From Chloroflexota bacterium (GTDB lineage: Bacteria > Chloroflexota > Anaerolineae > J036 > Brachytrichaceae): 63,718 nucleotides of DNA. The stretch covers positions 1-63,718 of the forward strand of contig JAUQQA010000009.1 in the NCBI GenBank assembly GCA_030550095.1, written 5' to 3'. The notes under the pieces are model-generated. The model was not told the DNA's origin and made no database searches. It was given only the letters and a program-made list of their open reading frames with translations. Every line of letters starts with the position of its first letter. Position 1 is the stretch's first letter. Below are positions 8,902 to 16,918 of the stretch, in pieces. A program made the translations under genes and the position numbers.

Positions 8902-10389
8902 CTATGGCGCTAAGAGTTGGGCGCGGCGCAGCAGCTCGGGTTGATCAAGCACAACCCCAGCAGGACCATCTGCAAGGATTTCACCCTCGTGGATCACGAT
9001 CGCGCGCGTGGCGAAACGCCGCGCGAGCTGCATGTCGTGCGTGACCATCACCATCGCTTGCGGCACGGGGTCGCGCTGCGCCAAACGCGCAAGCAGCGCC
9101 TCAGCCGTTGCCTCGTCTAAGCCGGCGCTCGGTTCGTCGAGGATGAGCAACGCGGGCTGCATGGCGAGCACAGCGGCAAGCGCAAGACGCTTCTGCTGCC
9201 CGAAGCTGAGGCTAAACGGCGATCGGCTGCGGTCGAGCTGCTCCAAGCCGACGAGCGCCAAAGCTTGTTCCACAGCGCGCGCCGTTGCAGCCGCATCTAG
9301 CCCAACGTTGCGCGGACCAAAGCGTAGCTCCTCGGTGATGTTCTCGGCGAAGAGCATGGTGCTCGGGTTCTGGAATACATAGCCCACCTTGCGCGCGATC
9401 TGCGCCACGGTGAGGCGTGCCGCATCTTCGCCGTCCACCCACACGCGTCCTGCCTGCGGGCGCACCAGCCCCACTGCGAGACGGCACAGCGTGCTCTTCC
9501 CTGCGCCGTTGGCGCCCACCAGCGCCACGATCTCGCCCTCGCGCACGGTGAGGCTGACGCCGTTGAGTTGAGGGCGTGTCGTGTTGGGATACTGGAAGAA
9601 AACGTTCTCCAGCGCCAACAACACGCGCCCGTTCTGTGGTGGAGGCGTGTGCGGTGGGCGCGCGGGCAATGGGCTGCTGTAATGCGCGCCGAACGCCGCA
9701 CAGTCGCCGTCGAAGACGAGTCGCCCTTGCTCCAGCACGAGGCAACGATCGGGCGCGAACGCGAGCGCCTCGCGCACGCGGTGCTCCACCATCACCACCG
9801 CCAAGCCAGCCGACGCCATCTGCCGAAACAGGCGCAACGCCTGGTGCGCCGCTGGTGGGTCGAGCGAGGCAAGCGGCTCGTCGAGCAGCAGCACGCGCGG
9901 ACGCATTGCGATCACGCCTGCGATGGCGACGCGCTGGAGTTCGCCCGCGCTCAGTGTGTGCGTCTCGCGCTCCAACAAGTGCGCGAGGTGCAACTGCGCA
10001 ACAGCCTCGTGAACACGCGCGAGGATCTCCGCGCGTGGCAAGCCGAGGTTCTCAGGACCGAAAGCGATCTCATCGAACACGCGCGTGGCGACGATTTGCT
10101 TGTCGGGTTCTTGCATCACAGTGCCAATGCGGCGCGCGCGCTGCGCAAGCGAAAGAGCGCTGAGGTCCTCATCGAAGTAACGCAGGTGCCCTTGCAGTGT
10201 TCCACCTTTGTAGCGTTGCGGGATCAAGCCGTTGATGCAGCGCACCAGCGTGGTCTTGCCGCTACCGCTCTTTCCGACGATGAGCGTGAGTTCGCCGCTC
10301 CGAAGCTGCGCCGAAAGCGCATCGAGCGCTCGTGGTGCGCCAGGCGCGTAGGTGTAGGACAATTGCTCAATGGAGATGGCTGCGCTCAC
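8902..10389 (-). CDS. Energy-coupling-factor transporter ATPase, two ATPase domains fused
   Basis: This 495-residue protein carries two complete ABC ATPase domains in tandem. Domain 1 has Walker A VGKSGSGKT, signature LSAGE and Walker B VLLLDEP. Domain 2 has VGANGAGKS, LSFGQQ and LLILDEPSAGLD. The Q-loop regions VMQEPDKQIVA and VFQNPSTMLFA are of the CbiO/EcfA type. A proline-rich linker near residue 240 joins them. In most bacteria the two are separate EcfA1 and EcfA2 subunits. The start is GTG 10389. It is divergent from an S component gene, with which it presumably works; the transmembrane T component is not in this window. Confidence 0.92.
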   Translation of the reverse strand: MSAAISIEQLSYTYAPGAPRALDALSAQLRSGELTLIVGKSGSGKTTLVRCINGLIPQRYKGGTLQGHLRYFDEDLSALSLAQRARRIGTVMQEPDKQIVATRVFDEIAFGPENLGLPRAEILARVHEAVAQLHLAHLLERETHTLSAGELQRVAIAGVIAMRPRVLLLDEPLASLDPPAAHQALRLFRQMASAGLAVVMVEHRVREALAFAPDRCLVLEQGRLVFDGDCAAFGAHYSSPLPARPPHTPPPQNGRVLLALENVFFQYPNTTRPQLNGVSLTVREGEIVALVGANGAGKSTLCRLAVGLVRPQAGRVWVDGEDAARLTVAQIARKVGYVFQNPSTMLFAENITEELRFGPRNVGLDAAATARAVEQALALVGLEQLDRSRSPFSLSFGQQKRLALAAVLAMQPALLILDEPSAGLDEATAEALLARLAQRDPVPQAMVMVTHDMQLARRFATRAIVIHEGEILADGPAGVVLDQPELLRRAQLLAP

Positions 10390-10392
10390 AAA

Positions 10393-10414
10393 CGCGCGCT
10401 AAGTGTAGCGCGCG
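10393..10414. repeat. Inverted repeat in the ECF divergent promoter region
   Basis: A perfect nine-base inverted repeat, CGCGCGCTA and TAGCGCGCG, surrounds a four-base centre AGTG. It lies between the divergent ECF ATPase and S component genes. A minus-strand TACACT that could be the ATPase -10 box lies inside it. It could be a regulator's operator shared by both genes or an RNA hairpin; symmetry is all that is seen. Confidence 0.5.
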
Positions 10415-10460
10415 GCACAGCAACCGCATTGTAGAACGACGTCGAATTTCGGAGGCAATC

Positions 10461-11003
10461 ATGCTCAATCGCGCAAACCCTTGGGCGTTCACTTCGCAAA
10501 CGGTAGTGCTCGCGGCGGTCTTTGCCGCGATGGTCGTCGCCTTGCAGCTAGTGGGGTTAGGCTCGATCCCGGTGCCCAACATCAGCGGCGCCATGACCAC
10601 CTTGCACATCCCTGTCATCCTCGGCGCGGTGATCGGCGGACCGCTCGTGGGGATGTTTGCGGGCGTGGTGATGGGCGTGATTTACCTGTTGCTGCCTGCG
10701 ACGGCTGCCTTTGGACCAATCACGCTCGTGCTTCCGCGCCCGATCTTCGCGCTTGCAGCGTGGGGCGCGTTCAACGCCCTGCGGGGCTTGGGCACGACGC
10801 GCGCCGCTGCCGGCGCCGGGATCGTGGGCGCGCTCACCAACACAGTGGTGACCGTAGGCATTGCGTTGCTGCTTGGTCAAGTGCCGTTGGAGGTGGTGCC
10901 GGTGATCGTGCCGCAGGCGCTCGTGGAGCTGGCGGCAACCGCGATCATCGTGCCAGTGATCGTAACGGCGGTGGAGTCCGCACTTAGGTCGCGCCAACGC
11001 TGA
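10461..11003 (+). CDS. ECF transporter substrate-binding (S) component
   Basis: This is a 180-residue integral membrane protein with about five to six hydrophobic segments. It has the N-terminal pattern of ECF S components: AAVFAAMVVALQLVG, then HIPVILGAVIGGPLVGMFAGVV. The start is ATG 10461, with GGAGG about ten bases upstream; the longer frame to 10332 overlaps the divergent gene and is rejected. S components give vitamin specificity while the shared ATPase and T protein drive transport. The divergent fused ATPase is the likely partner. The ligand (a vitamin or pantothenate-like compound) cannot be read from the sequence, and no riboswitch precedes it. Confidence 0.85.
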   Translation: MLNRANPWAFTSQTVVLAAVFAAMVVALQLVGLGSIPVPNISGAMTTLHIPVILGAVIGGPLVGMFAGVVMGVIYLLLPATAAFGPITLVLPRPIFALAAWGAFNALRGLGTTRAAAGAGIVGALTNTVVTVGIALLLGQVPLEVVPVIVPQALVELAATAIIVPVIVTAVESALRSRQR

Positions 11004-11033
11004 GGCGGGACGTGGGAAAATCAATGCCAGCGC

Positions 11034-11762
11034 ATGATCAACCCTAACGCCCGCTTCACTGTCCTCGAACACTGCATCACGCTGAACTGGGATGACGGCC
11101 CAACGTTGCACAAGCTCATCGCACAAGTGCGCTACCACCGCCCAGGTTCTGTGACGGCGCGCACGCTGCGCGTCTTTGCGACGCACTACGCGGGCGAACC
11201 CTGTGTTGCATTCCAACGCCGCGAAGAAGACCTTGAGGTGCATTGGGAATGGTGCGCACTGGGCGGGGGGTGGTGCGCCCGTCTCAAAGTCCGCAATGCG
11301 AGCAGCGAAGAAGTGTTTGCGGATTCGCTCGACGTGCTCCACGTCGAGTACGCCACAGGCGGGCAGTTCAACCTCGGTGCGCCGCCCGGGTTATGGCAGT
11401 GTGCTTTGGAGGGCAGCATGGCTGAGGGTGGAGCGCTTGCTTGGGAAATGTGGACGCCGGGCACAGGAACAGGCGAAGGGTTTACACGCCGTGCTGAGCT
11501 GCTGGTGTACCCCACTGTCTCGAATCGCACGCGCCCGCCTGCGCTGCTCATCCGCGCGCTGCCTTCTGCTTCGCCTCTGCCCACCGAGCTGCGCCTCAAC
11601 CTCAACGGCGAACGCTTTGAGCGGCTGACCGCGCGCTGCAAGACCGACGGCTTGCTGCTTGCGCCAGGCGAAACGGTGCGCTCGGCGTGGTTTTGGCTGC
11701 TCAGCGGCGATGACCCCGCGGAATTGCTGCGCTGCGCTCTCCCTACCCCTGAAGAGGCATGA
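11034..11762 (+). CDS. Protein resembling the beta-sandwich N-domain of alpha-galactosidases
   Basis: This 242-residue soluble protein is made mostly of beta-strands. The middle (LKVRNASSEEVFADSLDVL) and the end (LLLAPGETVRSAWFWLLSGD) recall the N-terminal supersandwich domain of GH36/GH27 alpha-galactosidases, where such lines precede the catalytic barrel. Here the protein stops where the barrel would begin, so no catalytic Asp pair is present. Its stop overlaps the start of nth (ATGA). Either it is a stand-alone carbohydrate-binding or scaffold protein, or the likeness is superficial. The family call is inference from pattern only. Confidence 0.55.
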   Translation: MINPNARFTVLEHCITLNWDDGPTLHKLIAQVRYHRPGSVTARTLRVFATHYAGEPCVAFQRREEDLEVHWEWCALGGGWCARLKVRNASSEEVFADSLDVLHVEYATGGQFNLGAPPGLWQCALEGSMAEGGALAWEMWTPGTGTGEGFTRRAELLVYPTVSNRTRPPALLIRALPSASPLPTELRLNLNGERFERLTARCKTDGLLLAPGETVRSAWFWLLSGDDPAELLRCALPTPEEA

Positions 11763-12469
11763 TGCACGCAACCGAATGGGCACGCCTGCGCCGCAAGGTG
11801 CAGCGCATTCACGCGATCTTGCTCGACACGTACGGCGAGCCGCGTTGGACGAAGCTCGACGGCGTTAGCGAGCTGGTCGCCACCATCCTCTCGCAAAACA
11901 CCAACGACAGCAACCGCGACCTTGCCTATGCGCGGTTGCGCGCGCGTTTCCCCACTTGGGAAGCCGTGCGCGACGCCGACCCGCAAGCGGTGATCGAGGC
12001 GATTCGCCCAGCCGGGCTGGCGAACCAAAAAGGGCCGCGCATTCAGAACGCGCTGCGCCGCATCACGGAAGAGCGCAGCCGGCTCTCACTCGACTTCCTC
12101 GCTGAGATGCCACTTGAGGAGGCGCGGGCGTGGCTGCTGAGCATCAACGGCGTGGGGATGAAAACGGCGTCCATCATCCTGCTGTTCTGCTACGATAAGC
12201 CAGCGTTCCCCGTGGACACACACGTGCATCGCGTGACGGGGCGGCTGGGCATCCGCCCGCCGACGATGAACGCTGACCAGACGCACTTGCACATGGAGCG
12301 GTTGTGCCCGCCAGGCGCACACGGCGCGCTGCACTTGAACTTGATCCGGCTCGGGCGCGAGGTGTGCCGCGCGCGCACACCCCTATGTGCGCAGTGTCCG
12401 CTGCGACGGCTGTGCCCATATCCGCAGCAGAGCAAGCAGCGCGAGGTTGAACAGGCGCGCGCGTTATAA
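11759..12469 (+). CDS. nth: Endonuclease III (DNA glycosylase/AP lyase)
   Basis: This 236-residue base-excision repair enzyme removes oxidised pyrimidines and nicks at abasic sites. The helix-hairpin-helix LLSINGVGMKTA carries catalytic Lys 135. The conserved Asp 153 is in FPVDTHVHRV. The iron-sulfur cluster ligands are Cys 203, 210, 213 and 219, in exact C-x6-C-x2-C-x5-C spacing. The start at ATG 11759 overlaps the preceding stop codon. A run of about 17 basic or charged residues follows the cluster. The -10 box of the next operon lies over its stop codon. Confidence 0.93.
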   Translation: MMHATEWARLRRKVQRIHAILLDTYGEPRWTKLDGVSELVATILSQNTNDSNRDLAYARLRARFPTWEAVRDADPQAVIEAIRPAGLANQKGPRIQNALRRITEERSRLSLDFLAEMPLEEARAWLLSINGVGMKTASIILLFCYDKPAFPVDTHVHRVTGRLGIRPPTMNADQTHLHMERLCPPGAHGALHLNLIRLGREVCRARTPLCAQCPLRRLCPYPQQSKQREVEQARAL

Positions 12470-12470
12470 T
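12465..12470 (+). promoter_or_regulatory. -10 box ahead of rpmF-fabD-fabG operon
   Basis: A consensus TATAAT overlaps the nth stop codon and lies about 70 bases before rpmF. The matching -35 region is weak (no TTGACA-like hexamer at 16-18 bases). It is the natural start for the ribosomal-protein and fatty-acid cluster. Confidence 0.55.
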
Positions 12471-12542
12471 GCCGTGCTTTCGTGCGCTGCTGCGCGTTGC
12501 TGCGTGCGCGGCGCGCAGGTTTTGTTTTCGGAGGAACACGCC

Positions 12543-12740
12543 ATGGGTCCACTACCAAAGCGAAAACTCTCCTGGGGACGCACGCATCGGCGACGCGCCC
12601 ATGACGCGCTAAAGCCGGTGAAGCTGGTGCGCTGCGATAACTGCGGCGAGCTAAAACTGCCGCACACCGTTTGCCCCTCATGCGGCTACTACAAAGGTCG
12701 CCAAGTATTGGCAGTTGAGGGAAGTGCATCTAAGTCCTGA
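12543..12740 (+). CDS. rpmF: 50S ribosomal protein L32
   Basis: This is a 65-residue zinc-ribbon type L32. It begins MGPLPKRKLSWGRTHRRRAHD, with the two Cys pairs CDNC and CPSC forming the zinc site and a basic tail. GGAGGA at 12530-12535 sets the ATG at 12543; the open frame back to 12387 is not coding. It comes first in a cluster with fabD and fabG, an arrangement found in many bacteria and thought to link ribosome and membrane-lipid production. plsX, fabH and acpP, which often lie between them, are absent here. Confidence 0.95.
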   Translation: MGPLPKRKLSWGRTHRRRAHDALKPVKLVRCDNCGELKLPHTVCPSCGYYKGRQVLAVEGSASKS

Positions 12741-12755
12741 GCGCGCCTGCCCACC

Positions 12756-13658
12756 ATGGCAACCGCCTACGTCTTCCCAGGGCAAGGTTCGCAGTTTGTG
12801 GGTATGGGCGCTGCGCTCGCGGCTGTGCGCCCAGTGGTCAAAGGCTATTTCCAACGTGCGGACGAGGTGCTCGGTTTCTCCCTGTCGCAGCTCTGTTGGC
12901 ATGGTCCCGAAGCGGAGCTGAACGACACCCTCAACACGCAGCCAGCGATCTTCACCCACAGCCTCGCCGTGTTCCACATGGTGCAGCTCTCCAACGAGGT
13001 TGAGCCGCCCGCGTACATGGCTGGACACAGCCTCGGCGAACTGAGCGCATTGTGTGCCGCAGACGCGCTCACCTTTGAGGATGGGCTGCGCCTTGTGCGC
13101 GAGCGCGGACGCCTGATGAAGGAGGCTGGCGAGCTTGCTCCGGGCAGCATGGCAGCGGTGATTGGGCTAGATGCAGCAACCCTGCATGCCGTGTGCGCCC
13201 AAGCTTCTGCAGAGCACACCCCTGGCGTCGTTGTTGCGAACGACAACGCCCCAGGGCAGATCGTGATCTCTGGCGGCAAGGCCGCAGTGGCGCGGGCAAG
13301 CGAGCTTGCAAAAGCCGCGGGCGCTAAGCGCGTGATCCCGCTCAACGTCAGCATCGCCTCGCACTCGCCGCTTATGGAGTGCATCCGCGCAGCGTTCAGC
13401 GCTGCGGTCGAGCGCACGCCGATTCGCCCCGCGCGCGTGCCCATCATCGCCAACACAACGGCTCAGCCGATCACCCACCCCGACGACATCCGCGCCGAGT
13501 TAGCCGCGCAGCTCACTGCGCCTGTGCGCTGGGTGGAGAGCGTGCGCTTCATGCACGCGCAAGGCGTCACGCGCTTTGTTGAGATGGGGCCGAAAGATGT
13601 GCTCTGCGGTTTGATCAAGCGCACGCTGGAGGGCGTGGAGGCATGGGCTATCGGATGA
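12756..13658 (+). CDS. fabD: Malonyl-CoA:ACP transacylase
   Basis: This 300-residue enzyme loads malonyl groups from CoA onto acyl carrier protein for fatty-acid elongation. The start has the family's FPGQGSQFVGMG. The nucleophile is Ser 92 in GHSLGE and the catalytic His is His 203 in SIASHSPLM. The gap to rpmF is 15 bases and no clear ribosome site precedes ATG 12756. Gene order rpmF-fabD-fabG and full length leave little doubt. Confidence 0.95.
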   Translation: MATAYVFPGQGSQFVGMGAALAAVRPVVKGYFQRADEVLGFSLSQLCWHGPEAELNDTLNTQPAIFTHSLAVFHMVQLSNEVEPPAYMAGHSLGELSALCAADALTFEDGLRLVRERGRLMKEAGELAPGSMAAVIGLDAATLHAVCAQASAEHTPGVVVANDNAPGQIVISGGKAAVARASELAKAAGAKRVIPLNVSIASHSPLMECIRAAFSAAVERTPIRPARVPIIANTTAQPITHPDDIRAELAAQLTAPVRWVESVRFMHAQGVTRFVEMGPKDVLCGLIKRTLEGVEAWAIG

Positions 13659-13669
13659 AGGAGTGAGTC

Positions 13670-14416
13670 ATGCAACTAAAAGATCGCGTCGCCATCGTCA
13701 CGGGCGCAGCGCGCGGCATTGGGCGCGCCATTGCCCTTGAGCTGGCTCGCCGTGGCGCTGCGGTGGTGGTGAACTACCACACGAGCGAAGCAGCCGCCCA
13801 TGAAGTGGTGGAGCACATCCGCGCGCAAGGTGGGCGCGCCCTCGCCCACAAAGCCGACGTCAGCCGCATGGATGAAGCCAACGGTTTGGTCAAGGCTGCG
13901 CTCGATGCGTTTGGCAAGTTGGATATCCTCGTCAACAACGCAGGCATCACGCGCGACACGCTCTTGATGACGATGAGCGAGGAGGACTGGGACGCCGTCA
14001 TCGCAGCCGATCTGAAGAGCGTGTTCAACTGCTGTAAGGCAGCCGTGCGCCCGATGATCCGCGCCCGCTATGGGCGCATCATCAACATCAGCTCAGTGGT
14101 TGGGCTGGCGGGTCAAGGCGGGCAGACCAACTACGCGGCGGCAAAAGCGGGCATCATCGGCTTTTCCAAGTCGTTGGCTAAAGAGCTGGGTTCGCGCAAT
14201 ATCACCGTGAATGTGGTGGCGCCGGGCTTCATCCCCACTGCGTTGACCGATGTCCTGAGCGAAGAGCAGAAGCAAGCAGTGCTCAAAGCAACACCCCTTG
14301 GGCGCTTTGGCACGCCTGAGGAAGTCGCTTATGCGGTTGCCTTCTTCGCCAGCGACGAAGCCGCGTTCATCACAGGCGCCGTGCTCACAGTGGACGGCGG
14401 GTTGGTGATGCATTGA
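13670..14416 (+). CDS. fabG: 3-oxoacyl-ACP reductase
   Basis: This is a 248-residue short-chain dehydrogenase. The NADP(H) site is TGAARGIG at residues 11-18, NNAG is at 89-92, and the catalytic triad is Ser 142, Tyr 155 and Lys 159 (YAAAK). The C-terminal PEEVAYAVAFFASDEAAFITG and the closing DGG are typical of FabG. It reduces beta-ketoacyl-ACP in fatty-acid synthesis. An AAGGAG site precedes ATG 13670. It is followed with a one-base overlap by the Asp23-like gene. Confidence 0.93.
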   Translation: MQLKDRVAIVTGAARGIGRAIALELARRGAAVVVNYHTSEAAAHEVVEHIRAQGGRALAHKADVSRMDEANGLVKAALDAFGKLDILVNNAGITRDTLLMTMSEEDWDAVIAADLKSVFNCCKAAVRPMIRARYGRIINISSVVGLAGQGGQTNYAAAKAGIIGFSKSLAKELGSRNITVNVVAPGFIPTALTDVLSEEQKQAVLKATPLGRFGTPEEVAYAVAFFASDEAAFITGAVLTVDGGLVMH

Positions 14417-14727
14417 TGACGGATTCGACTGTTACCATTGCTCCCGGCGTGATCCGCACGGTGGTGCGCACCACCGTGCTAGCCATGCCCAATGTTCGGC
14501 GCATTGCGCGCCAGCGTGCCTGGCGCGGCAGCGACGACGCACAAGGGGTGGAGGTGAGCATGCAAGGCGGGCAGGTGCACGTGAAGCTCCATGTCGTCGC
14601 TGTGATGGGTGTCTCGCTTCGGGAACTTGGGCAAGCCATTCAGCGCGAGGTTAAAGCAGTGGTCGAGGAGATCGTAGGGCTACCAGTGGCACGGGTGGAC
14701 GTGCACTTTGAGGATGTCGAGGCGTGA
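14416..14727 (+). CDS. Asp23/Gls24 family envelope-associated protein
   Basis: This 103-residue protein has the single alkaline-shock/Gls24 domain: an early GVIRTVVRTTVLAMPNVRRIA, then GVEVSMQGGQVHVKLHVVAVMGV, and a final helix-strand ending VDVHFEDV. The family sits at the cell envelope in Firmicutes and often precedes nusB, as here. ATG 14416 overlaps the fabG stop; an alternative TTG lies one codon upstream. The exact role is unclear, but the link with nusB is widely conserved. Confidence 0.85.
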   Translation: MTDSTVTIAPGVIRTVVRTTVLAMPNVRRIARQRAWRGSDDAQGVEVSMQGGQVHVKLHVVAVMGVSLRELGQAIQREVKAVVEEIVGLPVARVDVHFEDVEA

Positions 14728-15106
14728 GGCACGGGTGTTGGCCCTGCAAGTTCTCTACGAAACCGACCTCGCTGGTCATGATCCTGAGGCGGTGCTCGCG
14801 CGCCACGTACGCGAGGTAAACTACGCCCCAGCGGTGCGCAACTACGCCGAGACGCTGGTGCGCGGGGTGATGCAAACGAAGGCGGCAAGCGACGCGCTGA
14901 TCGCTCAGCTTGCGCCCGAGTTCCCCGTTGAGAGCCTCTCGCCAATCGATCGCAACATCTTGCGCATCGCGTTGTTTGAGATGCGCCAAGGCGATGTGCC
15001 TTTAAAGGTGGCGATCAACGAGGCGGTTGAGCTTGCCAAGCGCTTCGGCAGCGCGTCAAGCCCGCGTTTTGTCAACGGCGTGTTGGGCGCAGCAGCAAGA
15101 CAATGA
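14714..15106 (+). CDS. nusB: Transcription antitermination factor NusB
   Basis: This is a 130-residue all-helical protein. It has the N-terminal SRREARVLALQVLYETD and the C-terminal SPIDRNILRIALFEM and KVAINEAVELAKRFG that define NusB. It binds boxA RNA with NusE/S10 to allow full transcription of rRNA operons. ATG 14714 lies inside the end of the Asp23-like gene, a 14-base overlap, so translation is coupled. The frame is open two codons further to a TTG, which is less likely. The stop overlaps tatA (ATGA). Confidence 0.93.
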   Translation: MSRREARVLALQVLYETDLAGHDPEAVLARHVREVNYAPAVRNYAETLVRGVMQTKAASDALIAQLAPEFPVESLSPIDRNILRIALFEMRQGDVPLKVAINEAVELAKRFGSASSPRFVNGVLGAAARQ

Positions 15107-15606
15107 ATAGCACAATCCTCGGCATCGGTCCGTTGGAGGTGCTCTTCATCGGACTGCTCATCTTGATCGTGTTTGGGCCAGAGCGCCTGCCCGAGTTCGC
15201 GCGCGGATTGGGGCGCGCGCTGCGCCGCCTGCGCGAGGCTTACACGGCGTTGACCTATGAGTACCGCGATGACCTGCGCCCTGTGGTCGAGGAGTTGCAA
15301 GAGGTGACCCGCGAGCTACAGGCTGAGATCGAAGCGATCCGCCAAGCAGCAGACCTGCGCCCTGTCCTTGAAGAGCAGTCGAACGCCATTAGCCAAGCCG
15401 TTACGCTCGCGCCTACACCCAACGGCGCAGCCATCACGCCAGCAGCAGGAGATACGCCCACTGAGCCGTTGCCCAATGCCGCCCCGTCGCTGAGCAACGG
15501 CGGCGCGCACTCCCTCATTTCTTTGCCCGCAGATAACCCCTGGAGCAATCTCGGCGCCGCTGTGCGCAGCGATACCCTCGACGAAGATAACCCGTGGCGC
15601 GCGTGA
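15103..15606 (+). CDS. Twin-arginine translocase subunit TatA/TatB type
   Basis: This 167-residue protein has one N-terminal membrane helix, GPLEVLFIGLLILIVFGPERL. It includes the invariant FGP and is followed by an amphipathic helix and a long coiled, then Pro/Ala-rich, tail. That is the TatA/TatB/Hcf106 plan. The acidic residue in the membrane start (PLE) and the long helical region favour a TatB-like role, but the two are hard to separate. The tail ends with two copies of DNPW (near residues 145 and 163), an unusual short repeat. It is coupled to nusB by ATGA. No tatC is in the window. Confidence 0.85.
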   Translation: MNSTILGIGPLEVLFIGLLILIVFGPERLPEFARGLGRALRRLREAYTALTYEYRDDLRPVVEELQEVTRELQAEIEAIRQAADLRPVLEEQSNAISQAVTLAPTPNGAAITPAAGDTPTEPLPNAAPSLSNGGAHSLISLPADNPWSNLGAAVRSDTLDEDNPWRA

Positions 15607-15615
15607 ACGCTGTCG

Positions 15616-16842
15616 CTACGGCTGTGACTCGTCAGTGAGGCGCACCTGAAGCTGAGCAGGGAGCACGCTCTGCACGCTGAGGCGCTCCAGCGTGACAACG
15701 CGCGGCGTGATGGTATGCACACCTGGTCCAAGCCCGTTTACGTCCACGATCACCTGCACATCATCCTCTTGGAGCGTGTTGAGCACAGGCAACGGCCCTG
15801 CGAGCACGATGTCCACGATCGGCGGTGAGACGGTTGCGGTGAGCGGGCGCGTCAGCCCCACCACGCGCGGTCGGCGCGGCACTGTGCGCGCGCCCTGTTG
15901 CGCCTCGATGCGCACGCGCACGAGCACGGAAAGGTTGTCGCCCACGAGCGAGACGTTGGGCGGCACGTTCAACCCCACGCGCTTTTCGACATCCTGCGTG
16001 CTGCCGCTGATGTTCACCTCGAACGTCTCGATGAAGTCAGGCAACTGCTGGATCGCCTCGCGCGGACCGAACACGGTGACTACCTGCGGCGCGTAGTCCA
16101 CGCTGACGACGGCGTAGCCATTCGCGGGCTGACCAAAAATGCGCGCGCGCACAGCAAGATCGCGGTAGTTGCTGAGCTGCTCAAGGGGGACGCGCACCGT
16201 GACCGTCTCGGGGAAAACCTGCAGCGCGGTGATGGACGTGCCTTCTGCGGTGCGCAACTGAACGCGCACGTTTTGCTCCACGGTGGCGCGCGCGCTCTCA
16301 ATGCTCACGAAGGCATCGGCGCTGGCGGTTTGCTCGATCAACCTCTGGCTGCCGCTGATCGTCACAGTAGCGGGTTGCGCCTCGGGCGAGAGCGCGCGGT
16401 AGCCGATCGCGGGTGCACCAACCGTGACCACGCGCACCGGCAGCGTGATCTGCGCAGCGCGCTCGATCGCAACAGTCGCTGTCGGCGGGCGAATGGAGAG
16501 CACAGCCGCAGGCGAAGCGCTCAAGCTCGGCTGCAGCGTGAGCGTGTGCTCACCTGCTTCGTAGGTGGAGAGATCAACAATCGCTTGGGGCGTGGCGGTG
16601 CGCAGCGCTTCGAGCACGCTTTGGGGAGCGCGCACGCGGATCGCAAGCGTGTTGGGGATGGTGTCCGAGGCGATCACAAACGCGGCTTGCGGCTGTTTCA
16701 CCACCACCGGCACGGTGAACGATTCCTCGAGGATGGGGTCTTGCTGAAGCGACGCTGCTGCCCACACGAGGAAGGCAAGCACGATCGAGAGCAGCAGAAG
16801 CCCAGCGTTGCTCGCCAGCCAGCGCAGTGCGCGTTGCGACAC
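15616..16842 (-). CDS. YbbR/CdaR-like domain protein
   Basis: This 408-residue protein has one N-terminal membrane anchor (NAGLLLLSIVLAFLVWAAA) followed by four to five repeated beta-rich YbbR units outside the membrane. Each has lines such as PETVTVRVPLEQLSNY and PQVVTVFGPREAIQQL. YbbR proteins often regulate the c-di-AMP cyclase CdaA, but cdaA is not next door here. The start is GTG 16842. TACCAT ends seven bases upstream and a transcription terminator lies further up, so the ATG at 16905 would be inside the terminator and is rejected. It seems to have its own leaderless transcript. Confidence 0.85.
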   Translation of the reverse strand: MSQRALRWLASNAGLLLLSIVLAFLVWAAASLQQDPILEESFTVPVVVKQPQAAFVIASDTIPNTLAIRVRAPQSVLEALRTATPQAIVDLSTYEAGEHTLTLQPSLSASPAAVLSIRPPTATVAIERAAQITLPVRVVTVGAPAIGYRALSPEAQPATVTISGSQRLIEQTASADAFVSIESARATVEQNVRVQLRTAEGTSITALQVFPETVTVRVPLEQLSNYRDLAVRARIFGQPANGYAVVSVDYAPQVVTVFGPREAIQQLPDFIETFEVNISGSTQDVEKRVGLNVPPNVSLVGDNLSVLVRVRIEAQQGARTVPRRPRVVGLTRPLTATVSPPIVDIVLAGPLPVLNTLQEDDVQVIVDVNGLGPGVHTITPRVVTLERLSVQSVLPAQLQVRLTDESQP

Positions 16843-16849
16843 ACGTACG

Positions 16850-16855
16850 ATGGTA
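16850..16855 (-). promoter_or_regulatory. -10 box of the YbbR gene
   Basis: On the minus strand TACCAT ends seven bases before GTG 16842. It lies just downstream of the terminator of the sugar transporter operon, so the YbbR gene needs its own promoter. There is no Shine-Dalgarno sequence. Confidence 0.45.
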
Positions 16856-16859
16856 CACG

Positions 16860-16896
16860 AAAAAACACGGGCAAGCCGCTGAGTGCTTGCCCGTGT
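16860..16896 (-). terminator. Rho-independent terminator of the sugar ABC operon
   Basis: A perfect eleven-base stem (ACACGGGCAAG with CTTGCCCGTGT) encloses a ten-base loop at 16876-16885. On the minus strand it is followed by a run of six T. It sits 22 bases after the stop of the sugar-binding protein gene. Confidence 0.9.
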
Positions 16897-16918
16897 GGAG
16901 CGCAAACGCGTAGCAGCT

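Noticed and set aside
16843-16905. ATG 16905 as start of the YbbR protein
   Set aside because: The start would sit inside the terminator of the sugar operon; a -10 box points to GTG 16842.
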